Shown here in pieces: positions 17,047 to 24,809 of a stretch of 44,022 bases of DNA. Numbering within the stretch: the first letter of the stretch is position 1; the number at the start of each line of letters is the position of its first letter. The notes under the pieces were generated by a model that saw only the letters and a program-made list of their open reading frames with translations, did no database searches and was not told the DNA's origin. Source of the stretch: JBMNNU01 sp050942695 (lineage in GTDB: Bacteria > Chloroflexota > UBA6077); the NCBI GenBank assembly GCA_050942695.1, contig JBMNNU010000001.1:1-44022 (forward strand), written 5' to 3'. A program made the translations under genes and the position numbers.

Positions 17047-17093
17047 AAAAAAAGCCGCTCACCCATGTTGATCAATGTGGGTGAGCGGCTTTT
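17047..17093 (-). terminator. Strong hairpin terminator between convergent genes
   Basis: The arms AAAAGCCGCTCACCCA (17050-17065) and its complement (17078-17093) pair perfectly, and T.G/T-A pairs extend the stem to about 20 bp with loop GATC. On the minus strand it ends in seven T's, ideal for ending the aldehyde oxidoreductase transcript whose stop is at 17103. On the plus strand the T-run is four, so it may also stop the ThDP enzyme transcript. Confidence 0.85.
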
Positions 17094-17102
17094 CTGGGGT
17101 CG

Positions 17103-18974
17103 CTACTCAGCCAGGTCGGCGATCTCCAGCTCTATCAGCTTCTCCCTGGTGGGGACGCCGGTCTCCTTATCCCAACCCATCATCGCGTAGAAGTTATGCT
17201 TTGCATCTTCGAACGCTTTCTTGTCCAGACCGATACCCTTGAGCACGCCGCCTTCCAAAGGCTTGAACAGCCGCTCAGGAAGAACATCGTCTTCAGAGGT
17301 TAAGCCCTCGCGAACGTTGAACAGTCTGGCCATGGTCGTAGCCCGCTCCCCTGCCTTGAGGTACTCCCACATCGAGTAGTCCCAGCCGGTAACGGCCTGG
17401 ACCAGGTCCAGCATCGTGTCCGCAGTCCAGTAGCGGAAGCCGGGGAAGTTCACGAAGTTGCAGATGCCCATGGAATTGTGAGCGCTCCAGTGGTTCTGAA
17501 GGTAGTGGTATGCGTGCGTCTTCTTTTCACTCAGATCCCGCAGCGGCAGCGGCTCGTAGATGCCCATAGCCTTACAGAGATCCAGAGTGGGGCCTGGTCC
17601 GCCGATTACCGGATCGTGAGGGGCTTCGATGTGATCGGCCCCTGTGGGCGATACGGCGAAGGATAGAGATTGCATCGCCTTACCTCGAGGCTCGTGCATA
17701 GGCAGCTCCTGGCCCTTCACGTGCATCGCGAACTGCTCCGCACCCCTGCCGATCTGGCGGGCGGCCCTCATCGAGCCCTCGGCCAGCAGATCGCCCAACC
17801 CCTCGCGCTTCATGATCTTCTCCACCATCTTCACCATGGCATCGGCGTTGCCGAAGCGGAGGTCGAGCCCGTCGGTGTCCTTCAGCGTTAGAAGGCCGTT
17901 CTCGTAACACTCCATCGCGAAGGCGATGGTGACGCCGGTGGAGATGGTATCGGCCACGTAGGCGCCGCAGAGTTGGTTGGCGCGGCAGACAGCCACCAAG
18001 TCGGAGACGCCGCAGCAGGAACCGAAAGACCCCAGGGTCTCGTACTCCGGGCCTCCGAACTTAGGATCGACCTTGTAGGGATTTTCAGCCGCTACCACCC
18101 GTTTGCAGCGGACGGTGCAGGCGAAACAGCCCTCACCCTTTACCAAGACCGTATCCCGCATCTTCTCGCCGCTGATCGCCTCAGCTCCCTCGAAGGAGCC
18201 GGAGCGGAAGTTCCGGGTGGGCAGGATGCCGCCAGCGTCGAGCGCACGGACCAGGTTAGCCGAACCCAGCTCGGTTAGAACGTGCCCGCCCTGTGCCACG
18301 AACCATTTGGCCAGCCGTTTTATGCCGTCCGGATCGGCGAACTCCAGCTTGTTCTTGCCACGAACAGCCACAGCTCGCAGGTTTTTGGAGGCCATCACGG
18401 CACCCATACCGGTTCGTCCGTTGAAGTGCTTCAGGTTGTTGACGACATTGGCGAATCGGACGAACTTTTCACCCGCCGGCCCCATCTGGGCTATCCTAAT
18501 GCGAGGATCGTCAAGCTCCTGCCTGATTGCGTCCTCGGCCTCGTCGGACATCTTGCCGGTAAGATGCTTGGCCGACCGGATCTCAACCTGGCCGTCGTGG
18601 ATCCAGAGATACACCGGCTCGGGGGAGCGGCCTTTGACTACGATAGCGTCGAAGCCTGCGAACTTTAACTCAGGGCCCCAGAAACCTCCTGCCTCAGCCT
18701 CGCCAAAACCGTCCGTCAGAGGCGACTTGGCAGCCACCGTGTACCTCACCATACCGGAGGCTGGCGCGCCGGTAAGCAAGCCTGCCGCAAAGACCAGCAC
18801 GTTATCTGGGCTCAGGGGATCGCACTTGGGCGGCATTTCCTTCAGGAGGTAATAGGTTGCCAGGGCTCCACCGCCCAGATAACGCCTGTAGAAGGTCTCG
18901 CCTGGATTCTCGACAGACCAGGTACCATCTGTCAGGTTGACTCTTAGTATGTTACCTGTGTAACCGTAAGGCAT
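17103..18974 (-). CDS. aor: Tungsten/molybdenum aldehyde:ferredoxin oxidoreductase
   Basis: AOR-family enzymes oxidise aldehydes to acids with ferredoxin, or reduce acids, using a tungsto- or molybdopterin and one [4Fe-4S] cluster. The 623 residues match the family length. The N-terminal domain shows 'YLGGGALATYYLL' and 'APASGMVRYTVAAKSPLTDG'. Cluster ligands are Cys283, Cys286 and Cys290 (CFACTVRC) and Cys505 in 'SMGICNFVNF'. 'GRTGMGAVMASKNLRAVAVRG' is also typical. The ATG at 18974 follows GAGAGGAAG and begins at 'MPYGYTGNILRVNLTDG', the common AOR start; an upstream in-frame extension is unlikely. The MoaD-like gene lies 40 nt upstream in the same direction. An oxygen-poor habitat or niche is suggested. 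Confidence 0.92.
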   Translation of the reverse strand: MPYGYTGNILRVNLTDGTWSVENPGETFYRRYLGGGALATYYLLKEMPPKCDPLSPDNVLVFAAGLLTGAPASGMVRYTVAAKSPLTDGFGEAEAGGFWGPELKFAGFDAIVVKGRSPEPVYLWIHDGQVEIRSAKHLTGKMSDEAEDAIRQELDDPRIRIAQMGPAGEKFVRFANVVNNLKHFNGRTGMGAVMASKNLRAVAVRGKNKLEFADPDGIKRLAKWFVAQGGHVLTELGSANLVRALDAGGILPTRNFRSGSFEGAEAISGEKMRDTVLVKGEGCFACTVRCKRVVAAENPYKVDPKFGGPEYETLGSFGSCCGVSDLVAVCRANQLCGAYVADTISTGVTIAFAMECYENGLLTLKDTDGLDLRFGNADAMVKMVEKIMKREGLGDLLAEGSMRAARQIGRGAEQFAMHVKGQELPMHEPRGKAMQSLSFAVSPTGADHIEAPHDPVIGGPGPTLDLCKAMGIYEPLPLRDLSEKKTHAYHYLQNHWSAHNSMGICNFVNFPGFRYWTADTMLDLVQAVTGWDYSMWEYLKAGERATTMARLFNVREGLTSEDDVLPERLFKPLEGGVLKGIGLDKKAFEDAKHNFYAMMGWDKETGVPTREKLIELEIADLAE

Positions 18975-19014
18975 TGCACACTTCCTCTCTTCGTAGAATA
19001 CTAGCCGACATTGC

Positions 19015-19245
19015 CTAGCATCCGCCTGCAATCGGCGGAAATAGTTCCACCTTACTTCCATCTTGCAGGACGGCGTCGGGGAGCGCGCCCCTTCCGTCCA
19101 GGTATAGAGTTCCTACCTCGCCGCTGGGTATCCGCAGGGCTGCAATAAGGTCGGATACCGTTGACCCTCCCTCCAGGTCTACCGTGATATCCTTGCCGTT
19201 CCCATACGTGCTCAAGTGTCCGGCTAAACGCACATTTATCTTCAC
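19015..19245 (-). CDS. MoaD/ThiS-like sulfur carrier ending Gly-Gly-Cys
   Basis: The 76-residue ubiquitin-like protein reads 'KINVRLAGHLSTYGNGK', 'TVSDLIAALRIPSGEVGTLY', 'DGSKVELFPPIAGGC'. Its class carries thiocarboxylate sulfur for molybdopterin/tungstopterin or other sulfur transfer, and MoaD-like genes are common next to AOR genes, where they probably serve the pterin cofactor. Unusually, one Cys follows the terminal Gly-Gly, so it cannot be activated as written unless Cys is removed. The start is taken as the GTG at 19245, with GGGGAG upstream; a TTG at 19266 is possible. It is co-directional with aor, 40 nt away. Confidence 0.82.
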   Translation of the reverse strand: MKINVRLAGHLSTYGNGKDITVDLEGGSTVSDLIAALRIPSGEVGTLYLDGRGALPDAVLQDGSKVELFPPIAGGC

Positions 19246-19427
19246 TTCACCACTCCCCAGATCCAAGCCCCTATACCGTGGTCAGCAAGGAAGCCATTGC
19301 CCACGCAATGCCCAACAAAGACAGGCATGCACATATAGCGGAGCTAATTGGATTGACAAAGATTCAGCGATTCAGCGCATATCTCTAGCCATCGTATTAC
19401 TAGTATGGGGCAGTAGTCAACCATTGG

Positions 19428-20231
19428 TTAACCAAGTCCAAGCAATTTTGCCATGGTGCCGCCGAAGATTTTTGATTGGATCCCGGTGTCTAAACCTAAC
19501 CCATCGAAAATGCGCTTATGGTCCGCCAGGGCCCACTCCATTTCAGAATAATGGACGTCGGTGCCAAAAACAATCTTCTCGTATGCGCCCGGCCAGAAGA
19601 AGAGATTTCTGTAGAAAGACAACGGCTTGTGAGACCTCCAACCCTGCTTTCCTCCGGTCAGGTCCAGGTATACGTTGGGGTTAAAGCGGGCTAGCTCAGA
19701 GGCTTCCTCATACCAGGGCAGCCCAAGGTGAGCGGCGATGATGGCCAGATCCGGAAAGGAGCGGGCGATACCATCCAGGAATACAGGCCGCATCCGGGCC
19801 GAGGACACGTTGTGCTTGTGGTCGTCCGCGAGCCGCACCACCATCCCCGTGTGGAACAGGATCGGCATACCCAATCGCTGAGCTCGCTCGTAGACAGGGT
19901 AGTAGGAGGGATCATCGTAGTTGGACAGGGGGCGGTGCAGCTTCAGGGCTTTGAAGCCCTGTGCATGTAGCTCGTCTACCAAGCGGGGGTCGTCTCTCCC
20001 CAATCGGAAATAGGCGAAGCCGACTATCCTATCCGGGTACAGCTCGAAAGCGTGGCGAACGTCTTCGTTGGTGACGGCCCCCGGTAGGCCGGACCCGTCG
20101 GAGAAGAGGCCGGTGAAATCAGACAGGGCCGACAGACACACACGGTCGATACCGAGCCTGGTGCACTCCTCCAACATCCGCGGCAGGTAGTCCCTTTGAT
20201 TCAGCAGGTGGTGGTGCGCGTCGATGATCAT
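19428..20231 (-). CDS. Amidohydrolase 2 family metal-dependent hydrolase
   Basis: The 267-residue TIM-barrel protein begins 'MIIDAHHHLLNQRDYLPRML', in which the HxH pair binds metal. Further conserved elements are 'GFKALKLHRPLSNYDDP', 'MPILFHTGM', 'LAIIAAHLGLPWYEEA' and 'VFGTDVHYSEMEW' (late-strand Asp). This is the ACMSD/LigW-like branch, whose members hydrolyse or decarboxylate ring and lactone substrates. The ATG at 20231 overlaps the stop of the NagB-like gene (ATGA), so translation is coupled. It is last in the GntR-led operon, and its role in sugar use is inferred from that position. Confidence 0.85.
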   Translation of the reverse strand: MIIDAHHHLLNQRDYLPRMLEECTRLGIDRVCLSALSDFTGLFSDGSGLPGAVTNEDVRHAFELYPDRIVGFAYFRLGRDDPRLVDELHAQGFKALKLHRPLSNYDDPSYYPVYERAQRLGMPILFHTGMVVRLADDHKHNVSSARMRPVFLDGIARSFPDLAIIAAHLGLPWYEEASELARFNPNVYLDLTGGKQGWRSHKPLSFYRNLFFWPGAYEKIVFGTDVHYSEMEWALADHKRIFDGLGLDTGIQSKIFGGTMAKLLGLG

Positions 20232-21076
20232 GATTGCTGGTATCCTACTGTAAGACGGTCGGCGACGATCTGCCAGTCCGGATGGTCGCGGATCAGTGTT
20301 GCGGGATACTCCACCGTCGGCTCCAGAAAAAGGGCAGCTCGCAGCGCCGTTCGCTGCCAAAGCCCGCCATCGCAGTAAAGCCGGATTCGCCGCGCCCCCA
20401 GGATCTGCTTCATGCCCATGGTGACGGCCATAGGAGGGAAACCGGCAACATCACCACCCGTCCACCTGGCGGCCCCCATGACAACCGTTTCCGGGTTGAG
20501 GAAGACCACCCTTGGCATGCTCCCTTTGAACTCCTCAGCGCTGACCCGCCAGAGTCCGTGAATCGGCGGTTCGTTGAAAGCCACGTGGCAGTGGATGCCG
20601 ATGCCCCCGTAGCAGATGTCTATTCCGCCCACCCGATCGATCTCATCCACAAGCTCATCCAAGTGGAAAGGGTGAGGGAAGTGGAGCTGGCGCTCCGGCA
20701 GCCTCAACCCCGGTGCCAACCGGTCGAATAGGGCCTCCCGAGCCTGCCCGGCGAAGCTGAGAGGGTGATCTGAGGGGATCGGCCTTCCCTGCCAATCGAG
20801 ATACTCGTCCATGAAGAATATGTGCGCGTTGGCCCAGCTAATCTTCCTGCGATTGCATATCTCTGCCAGCAGTGGATACTGGTCTTTAGGTCCCAGTGGA
20901 AGGATCAGCCGGGTGAGTCTCCCGGCGGCGTTGTTGCCCTCCAGTTCGGTTGCTATCGCCTCGGCGAAGTGGAGGTGGAGAGATGGAACGTCGGGCACGA
21001 CGACCAGATGATCCTCCGCCTCTCTCTCGATATCCTCGGGCGGCAGGCTCGTTAGTTCCTTTAGAGTGTGGCCCAT
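20228..21076 (-). CDS. Glucosamine-6-phosphate deaminase/6-phosphogluconolactonase family protein
   Basis: The 282-residue protein has the NagB/RpiA-type fold. It shows 'FFMDEYLDWQGRPIPSDHPLS', like the NagB active-site 'DEY..' region, and 'GGIGIHCHVAFNEPP', matching the NagB 'GxGxDGHIAFNEP' loop, but with Cys-His instead of Asp/Gly-His. The N-terminus (about 35 residues) is longer than in standard NagB. GAGGT lies 6 nt before the ATG. It would isomerise and deaminate an amino-sugar phosphate or act on a related sugar phosphate. The altered loop makes the exact reaction uncertain. It lies between the phosphofructokinase and the amidohydrolase in one operon. Confidence 0.8.
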   Translation of the reverse strand: MGHTLKELTSLPPEDIEREAEDHLVVVPDVPSLHLHFAEAIATELEGNNAAGRLTRLILPLGPKDQYPLLAEICNRRKISWANAHIFFMDEYLDWQGRPIPSDHPLSFAGQAREALFDRLAPGLRLPERQLHFPHPFHLDELVDEIDRVGGIDICYGGIGIHCHVAFNEPPIHGLWRVSAEEFKGSMPRVVFLNPETVVMGAARWTGGDVAGFPPMAVTMGMKQILGARRIRLYCDGGLWQRTALRAALFLEPTVEYPATLIRDHPDWQIVADRLTVGYQQS

Positions 21077-21130
21077 ACATAACCTCTGGATCGAGTTGGC
21101 AGGGTTACGGGCGCCAACAGCCGAAGTGAA

Positions 21131-22339
21131 TTATTTGCCACACAGCTTGGGCACGGGCAGCGGCTGGAGACGGGTATACTTGGGCAGCGGCCCTCCTAAG
21201 AGCGGCTCCGCGTAGGCGCGGAAGGCGGGAGCTACGCCATCGGGTGTCATGAACTCAGGCGGGATCAAACGTTCGCGGTTCGCCACATCCTTCAGCCTGG
21301 CCGCGCCGGTAGTGCAACGGTAAGGCTCTCCAGGCAGTCTCTCCAGGGTCACCATGCAGCCACTCTTACCCTCCAGCGCCAGCCGAACGGCGGCTTTGCC
21401 GACCTCGCGAGCCTCCGCCTGGTCCACGGGGGAGACGCAGGCCATGGCGGCCCTTTGGACGGTGCCTGGGCGCTCCGAACGACAGGGCAATTTCAACTCG
21501 GCTCGGATCAGCCCGGCAAGATAGTCTCCGGCACCGGCTGGCACCGGGTGGCCGAAGGAATCCACCGTTCCCGGCTGGGCAAGGCTCGTCAGCAGCTTGC
21601 CATCGGGATTACGGAGCCCCTCAGAGGCTACCACCAGGGCGCAACCATACTCTCGCTGCACCTCCGATACCCTTTCGAGGAAGCTGTCGGATTGGAAAGG
21701 TTGCTCCGGGAGGCATATCACCAGGGGGAACTCCGAGCCAGGCTGGTTGGCCAGGGAGGCCGCTGCGGTGATCCAACCTGCGTTTCGCCCCATCACCTCC
21801 AGTACGTATACCTTCATGAAGGTGCGCATCGAGAGAAGGTCGGTGCCGATATCCATGACGGTCTGGGCAACCCAGCGGGCGACGCTGCCGTATCCGGGGC
21901 AGTGGTCGGTCAGAGCGAGATCGTTGTCGATAGTCTTGGGGACGCCCACAACCGTGAGGTCGTACCCGGCGGAGCGAGCTAACGATTCGATCTGCATGGA
22001 GGTGTCCATGGAATCGTTCCCGCCGATGTAGAGGAAGTAGCGCACGTCGTGGGCACGGAAAACCTCGACTACACGCTCGTAATCGGAAGGGCTTAGCTTG
22101 CGCCGGCACGACCCAAGGGCAGAAGCCGGGGTATTGAGTAAGCCATCCAGGATGGAGGCCGTTTGGCTCCCGAGGTCCAGGAGATTTTCTTGAAGAGCGC
22201 CCTCGATACCGTTGACCAGGCCTAGCACTTCACCTATCTCGGAATAGCTGCGGGCCTCCTCGACGACCCCCACGAGGCTGCAGTTGATAACCGATGTCGG
22301 CCCACCCGACTGTCCAACTACCAGGTTGCCTTTGGCCAT
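21131..22339 (-). CDS. 6-phosphofructokinase, PPi-dependent type by motif
   Basis: The 402-residue protein has the PFK fold: 'NLVVGQSGGPTSVINCSLVG', GGNDS at residues 106-110, PKTIDND at 134-140, and 'EVMGRNAGWITAAASLA'. In ATP-dependent enzymes the first motif is GGDGS and the second PGTIDND. Asp at the Gly position together with Lys in PKTIDND is the pattern of pyrophosphate-dependent PFK, so a reversible PPi-linked reaction is predicted. GGGGGA precedes the ATG. It is the first gene after the GntR regulator (39 nt gap), which suggests that fructose-6-phosphate or a similar sugar phosphate arises from the pathway encoded here. Confidence 0.88.
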   Translation of the reverse strand: MAKGNLVVGQSGGPTSVINCSLVGVVEEARSYSEIGEVLGLVNGIEGALQENLLDLGSQTASILDGLLNTPASALGSCRRKLSPSDYERVVEVFRAHDVRYFLYIGGNDSMDTSMQIESLARSAGYDLTVVGVPKTIDNDLALTDHCPGYGSVARWVAQTVMDIGTDLLSMRTFMKVYVLEVMGRNAGWITAAASLANQPGSEFPLVICLPEQPFQSDSFLERVSEVQREYGCALVVASEGLRNPDGKLLTSLAQPGTVDSFGHPVPAGAGDYLAGLIRAELKLPCRSERPGTVQRAAMACVSPVDQAEAREVGKAAVRLALEGKSGCMVTLERLPGEPYRCTTGAARLKDVANRERLIPPEFMTPDGVAPAFRAYAEPLLGGPLPKYTRLQPLPVPKLCGK

Positions 22340-22378
22340 GATGTTCCCCCAAATGTCCTAAGAATTCAGGGACCGAGA

Positions 22379-23155
22379 TCAATTTTCCGCGGGGAATTGT
22401 GAGATCTTTAGCGCAGCTTTGGAGGAGGGCGATCCTTTTCTCTTCAGGCGAATCCGGTAAGCATAGCGATCAGCTCGGTAGAACGCCCGTGTAAACTCCA
22501 CTGAGCGACCTTCGGCAGTGAATACGGTTCGCTCCACCAGCAGGACGGGCATGCCCTTTTTCACTTCCAGATGCTGCGCCGTAAAATCGTCGGCGAGGGT
22601 GGATTGGATGGCCTGGTCCGCCCAATCGAGCTGGAAACCCTGCTCCTCCAAAATGGTGTATATAGCATCCTCCAGGTTTTCCTCGAGCAGCTTCTCCCCT
22701 AGGTCCGAGGGAAAGTGGCTGATATCCAGGGCCATCGGCTCTCCATCGGCGAGTTGAACCCTCACAACCCTGAGCGCATTCTCCCCCTCACCTATACCGA
22801 GCTTTGCCGCAACAATGCAGTCTGCCTCCCGCATCTCAGCAGAAACCAGCCGGGTGCCGGGCTTGAGCCCCCTCATCCTCATCTCTTCGTAGAAACCTGT
22901 AAGGGTGGCCAGCTCCTGTTCGATGCGATTCCGTCGGACGAAAGTACCACGTCCCCGTTGCCGGTAAAGCAATCCGTCTCCCATCAGGCTGTTGACGGCC
23001 TGCCGGACGGTGATGCGGCTAACACCGTATTTATCTATCAGCTCTCGTTCTGTTGGGATGATATCGCCAGGCTTGAGAACGCCCTTCTCGATCTGCTCCA
23101 GCAAGAGGGTGCGCAGTTGGAAGTAGAGCGGCAGGGGACTGGACCTGTCGAGCAT
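22379..23155 (-). CDS. GntR/HutC-family regulator with UTRA ligand domain
   Basis: The 258-residue regulator has an N-terminal winged helix-turn-helix (residues about 5-72; 'IIPTERELIDKYGVSRITVR', 'QAVNSLMGDGLLYRQRGRGTF') and a C-terminal UTRA domain (about 90-240), which in relatives binds sugar phosphates or other small effectors. It is first in the operon with PFK, the NagB-like protein and the amidohydrolase. GGAGG lies 8 nt before the ATG. Its promoter carries a 16-bp near-palindrome that is repeated exactly before the dehydrogenase-transporter genes at 9654-9669, so autoregulation and control of both loci are inferred. Confidence 0.9.
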   Translation of the reverse strand: MLDRSSPLPLYFQLRTLLLEQIEKGVLKPGDIIPTERELIDKYGVSRITVRQAVNSLMGDGLLYRQRGRGTFVRRNRIEQELATLTGFYEEMRMRGLKPGTRLVSAEMREADCIVAAKLGIGEGENALRVVRVQLADGEPMALDISHFPSDLGEKLLEENLEDAIYTILEEQGFQLDWADQAIQSTLADDFTAQHLEVKKGMPVLLVERTVFTAEGRSVEFTRAFYRADRYAYRIRLKRKGSPSSKAALKISQFPAEN

Positions 23156-23196
23156 GAGGCGTTTCCTCCAATCGGTTATTCCGAGACGTTATCAAG

Positions 23197-23212
23197 GTAT
23201 AATGTTATATCC
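23197..23212 (-). promoter_or_regulatory. Candidate GntR operator, copy 2
   Basis: The minus-strand reading GGATATAACATTATAC is identical to 9654-9669. It starts 13 nt past the -10 box, overlapping the expected early transcript of the GntR gene. This is classical placement for autorepression. Confidence 0.6.
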
Positions 23213-23225
23213 TTTGTGCCCGCTC

Positions 23226-23254
23226 ATTCTATTGGGAAGTCCCCGCGCTGTCAA
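23226..23254 (-). promoter_or_regulatory. Promoter of the GntR-PFK operon
   Basis: On the minus strand TTGACA (23249-23254), 17 nt, TAGAAT (23226-23231). Box sequences and spacing are the same as in 9614-9642; spacer sequences differ, so the similarity is not a simple duplication. Confidence 0.7.
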
Positions 23255-23263
23255 CATAAGAAA

Positions 23264-23310
23264 GCGAGTAGTAAGTCCACTCTCGCTACTTACCACTCGC
23301 TACTCACTAT
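23264..23310. repeat. Hairpin with 7-bp-period array downstream of HU
   Basis: GCGAGTAGTAAGT (23264-23276) pairs with ACTTACCACTCGC (23288-23300) with one mismatch. The right side is also a heptamer array: TCGCTAC, TTACCAC, TCGCTAC, TCACTAT (23283-23310). It lies between the HU stop and the GntR promoter and may end the HU transcript, though there is no T-run. Confidence 0.6.
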
Positions 23311-23332
23311 CCCGGTGGCTACCGGATCGACT

Positions 23333-23647
23333 CTAGGCGGCCCTGCGGCCCATTTCTCCTGCTTTCTTGGTGGCTTCTACAAGCCTGCTGCCTGCGCTGA
23401 AGGTCGGACGCATGCCTCCAGGGATCTGCATCTCCTCGCCTGTGCGGGGGTGTCGCCCTTTGCGAGGTGCCCTCTCGACCACCTTGAAGGTGCCGAAGCC
23501 GGTGATGCGCACCTCTTCACCCCTCTCCATGGACTCCGTCACCGTGTCGAGAAAAGCATTGACAACCTTCTCAGCCTGTTTGTTTGGAATGCCGGCGTGT
23601 TGGGCTACGCGAGAGATAACATCCTGCTTGCCAATTGTTCCTGGCAT
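23333..23647 (-). CDS. HU-family nucleoid protein
   Basis: The small basic DNA-bending protein (104 residues) has the HU/IHF pattern: 'MPGTIGKQDVISRVAQHAGI', 'AEKVVNAFLDTVTESMERGE', 'VRITGFGTFKVVERAPRKGR', 'RTGEEMQIPGGMRPTFSAGS'. The beta-arm has the Pro of the intercalating tip region in 'IPGGMRPTF'. The ATG at 23647 is chosen because AAAGGAG lies 7-8 nt upstream; an in-frame ATG at 23665 would add six residues. It is a single-gene unit. Upstream are two imperfect direct repeats. Confidence 0.92.
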   Translation of the reverse strand: MPGTIGKQDVISRVAQHAGIPNKQAEKVVNAFLDTVTESMERGEEVRITGFGTFKVVERAPRKGRHPRTGEEMQIPGGMRPTFSAGSRLVEATKKAGEMGRRAA

Positions 23648-23718
23648 GATGATGCTCCTTTCCATGGTGAACAGGGCGGCCCATTTGCCGCCTAGCTGTA
23701 GGAAGTAGCATACACCGT

Positions 23719-23787
23719 GCCTAAACCTAGCCTGGCAGTAGGCGAGATTCGAACGGATAGCCGAAACCAGCCTGGGAGTAGGAGCAA
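23719..23787. repeat. Two imperfect 24-nt direct repeats upstream of HU
   Basis: The segments 'TGCCTAAACCTAGCCTGGCA' (from 23719) and 'TAGCCGAAACCAGCCTGGGA' (from 23759), each followed by GTAGG, repeat at about 40 nt, four helical turns. They lie between the HU gene and the stop of the next gene and could be binding sites for a regulator of HU, or an old duplication. Confidence 0.5.
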
Positions 23788-23799
23788 TCGCCGAGCTGT

Positions 23800-24501
23800 C
23801 TATCGCCTTCGGCGGAAGAGGTCGAGAAATCGGTCTTCATACTCCCTGAAGACGCCCCATCGATCCAGCTCAGCCTTCAGATCGCTGGGGTTTAGCTCTC
23901 CGCGTTTTACAGCAGAGAACATCGCATCGAGGCGCACCCGCACGGCTCTGGGCAGCCCATCCTCCATTCCGAGCATACCTCTATGGGCCAGTTCAGCCAC
24001 ATTGCTGCCCAGGGATGAAACCGTCAATTCGAAGATAAACTTCATCAGGGAGACATCCCAGAGGAAATCTACCCCCTGGATTACCGCCGACTTTCGCTCG
24101 CCCTGTTTCTCTAGATCATCTACCAGCCGCTGGGCAACCGTGGGAGGAGGGTCAGAGACGATGGTAGTTTCCTGGAGCTCGTTCTTGTAGGAATACATCA
24201 GACCGGGGGAATTGCGCCCGTAGTGCTCAGCCAGATACTGCGCATACTCCTTCCCATGCTCGAAGCCGCTGAACAGGCTCAGCAGATAGTATGGGGTGAC
24301 GATCTGCGGCCGCTCGGCAGTAACTCGGCCGTGCCGCACCACCGTTTCCTTCGACTCCCCCACCAACTCCGAATACACCGGCTCGGTAACCAGGTAGTAG
24401 GGAATAGTGGTGACGCCGAAGGTAGCCAGCGCTTGCTTGGGAGCACGGACAACTGCAGTGGCCTCGGCTACTTGCCGAAAGGTATCGGGATCGATAGACA
24501 T
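23800..24501 (-). CDS. Unrecognised conserved-looking protein
   Basis: I do not recognise this 233-residue soluble protein. It starts 'MSIDPDTFRQVAEATAVVRA', has a beta-rich first part ('FGVTTIPYYLVTEPVYSELV'), a central 'YYLLSLFSGFEHGKEYAQYL' segment, 'SYKNELQETTIVSDPPPTVA', then a mainly helical charged half that ends in a poly-Arg tail (LFRRRR). There is no signal peptide or membrane helix. The ATG at 24501 has AAAAGGTGA upstream; an in-frame extension to 24720 is rejected because it has a Cys/Arg-rich composition unlike the rest. Codon use resembles its neighbours. It is divergent from the crotonase gene. Confidence 0.7.
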   Translation of the reverse strand: MSIDPDTFRQVAEATAVVRAPKQALATFGVTTIPYYLVTEPVYSELVGESKETVVRHGRVTAERPQIVTPYYLLSLFSGFEHGKEYAQYLAEHYGRNSPGLMYSYKNELQETTIVSDPPPTVAQRLVDDLEKQGERKSAVIQGVDFLWDVSLMKFIFELTVSSLGSNVAELAHRGMLGMEDGLPRAVRVRLDAMFSAVKRGELNPSDLKAELDRWGVFREYEDRFLDLFRRRR

Positions 24502-24809
24502 CTGGTCACCTTTTCGATAATTGCTGTTTGCCGATATCAATGATAGCCTTGCACAACACCTGCTCGCAAGCCATAATACCCTATTGGGATTTCCGTCACG
24601 TCTCTGGGAGCAGCAACGTCTGTTGTCCTCGTAGCATAGGGCGCTCTGCCCTGTTGCCCTTGTCGACATACGCCATCCAAGATAATGCCGGTCAACGGGG
24701 ACGGCATGGCACAGGGCCATGCACTACAGAGTATGGGCGTGTTGCTGTCTGGTAATCTGGCGTACAGCTTGCACCAAAAAGGTATTGATTGGCGGAGGTA
24801 ATTTGGGTT
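24502..24809. promoter_or_regulatory. Divergent intergenic region
   Basis: This 308-nt region separates the unrecognised gene from the crotonase gene. On the minus strand TTGCGA (24564-24569), 18 nt, TATCAT (24540-24545) is a fair promoter for the left gene. On the plus strand TTGTCG (24660-24665) and GATAAT (24681-24686) are only 15 nt apart and weak. A 7-bp hairpin (GCATGGC at 24704-24710, GCCATGC at 24716-24722) and a 5-bp one (24638-24652) are present. No gene is seen. Confidence 0.4.

Noticed and set aside
18103..18852. 249-codon open frame antisense to aor
   Set aside because: Composition is a frame shadow; aor has all cluster ligands on the other strand.
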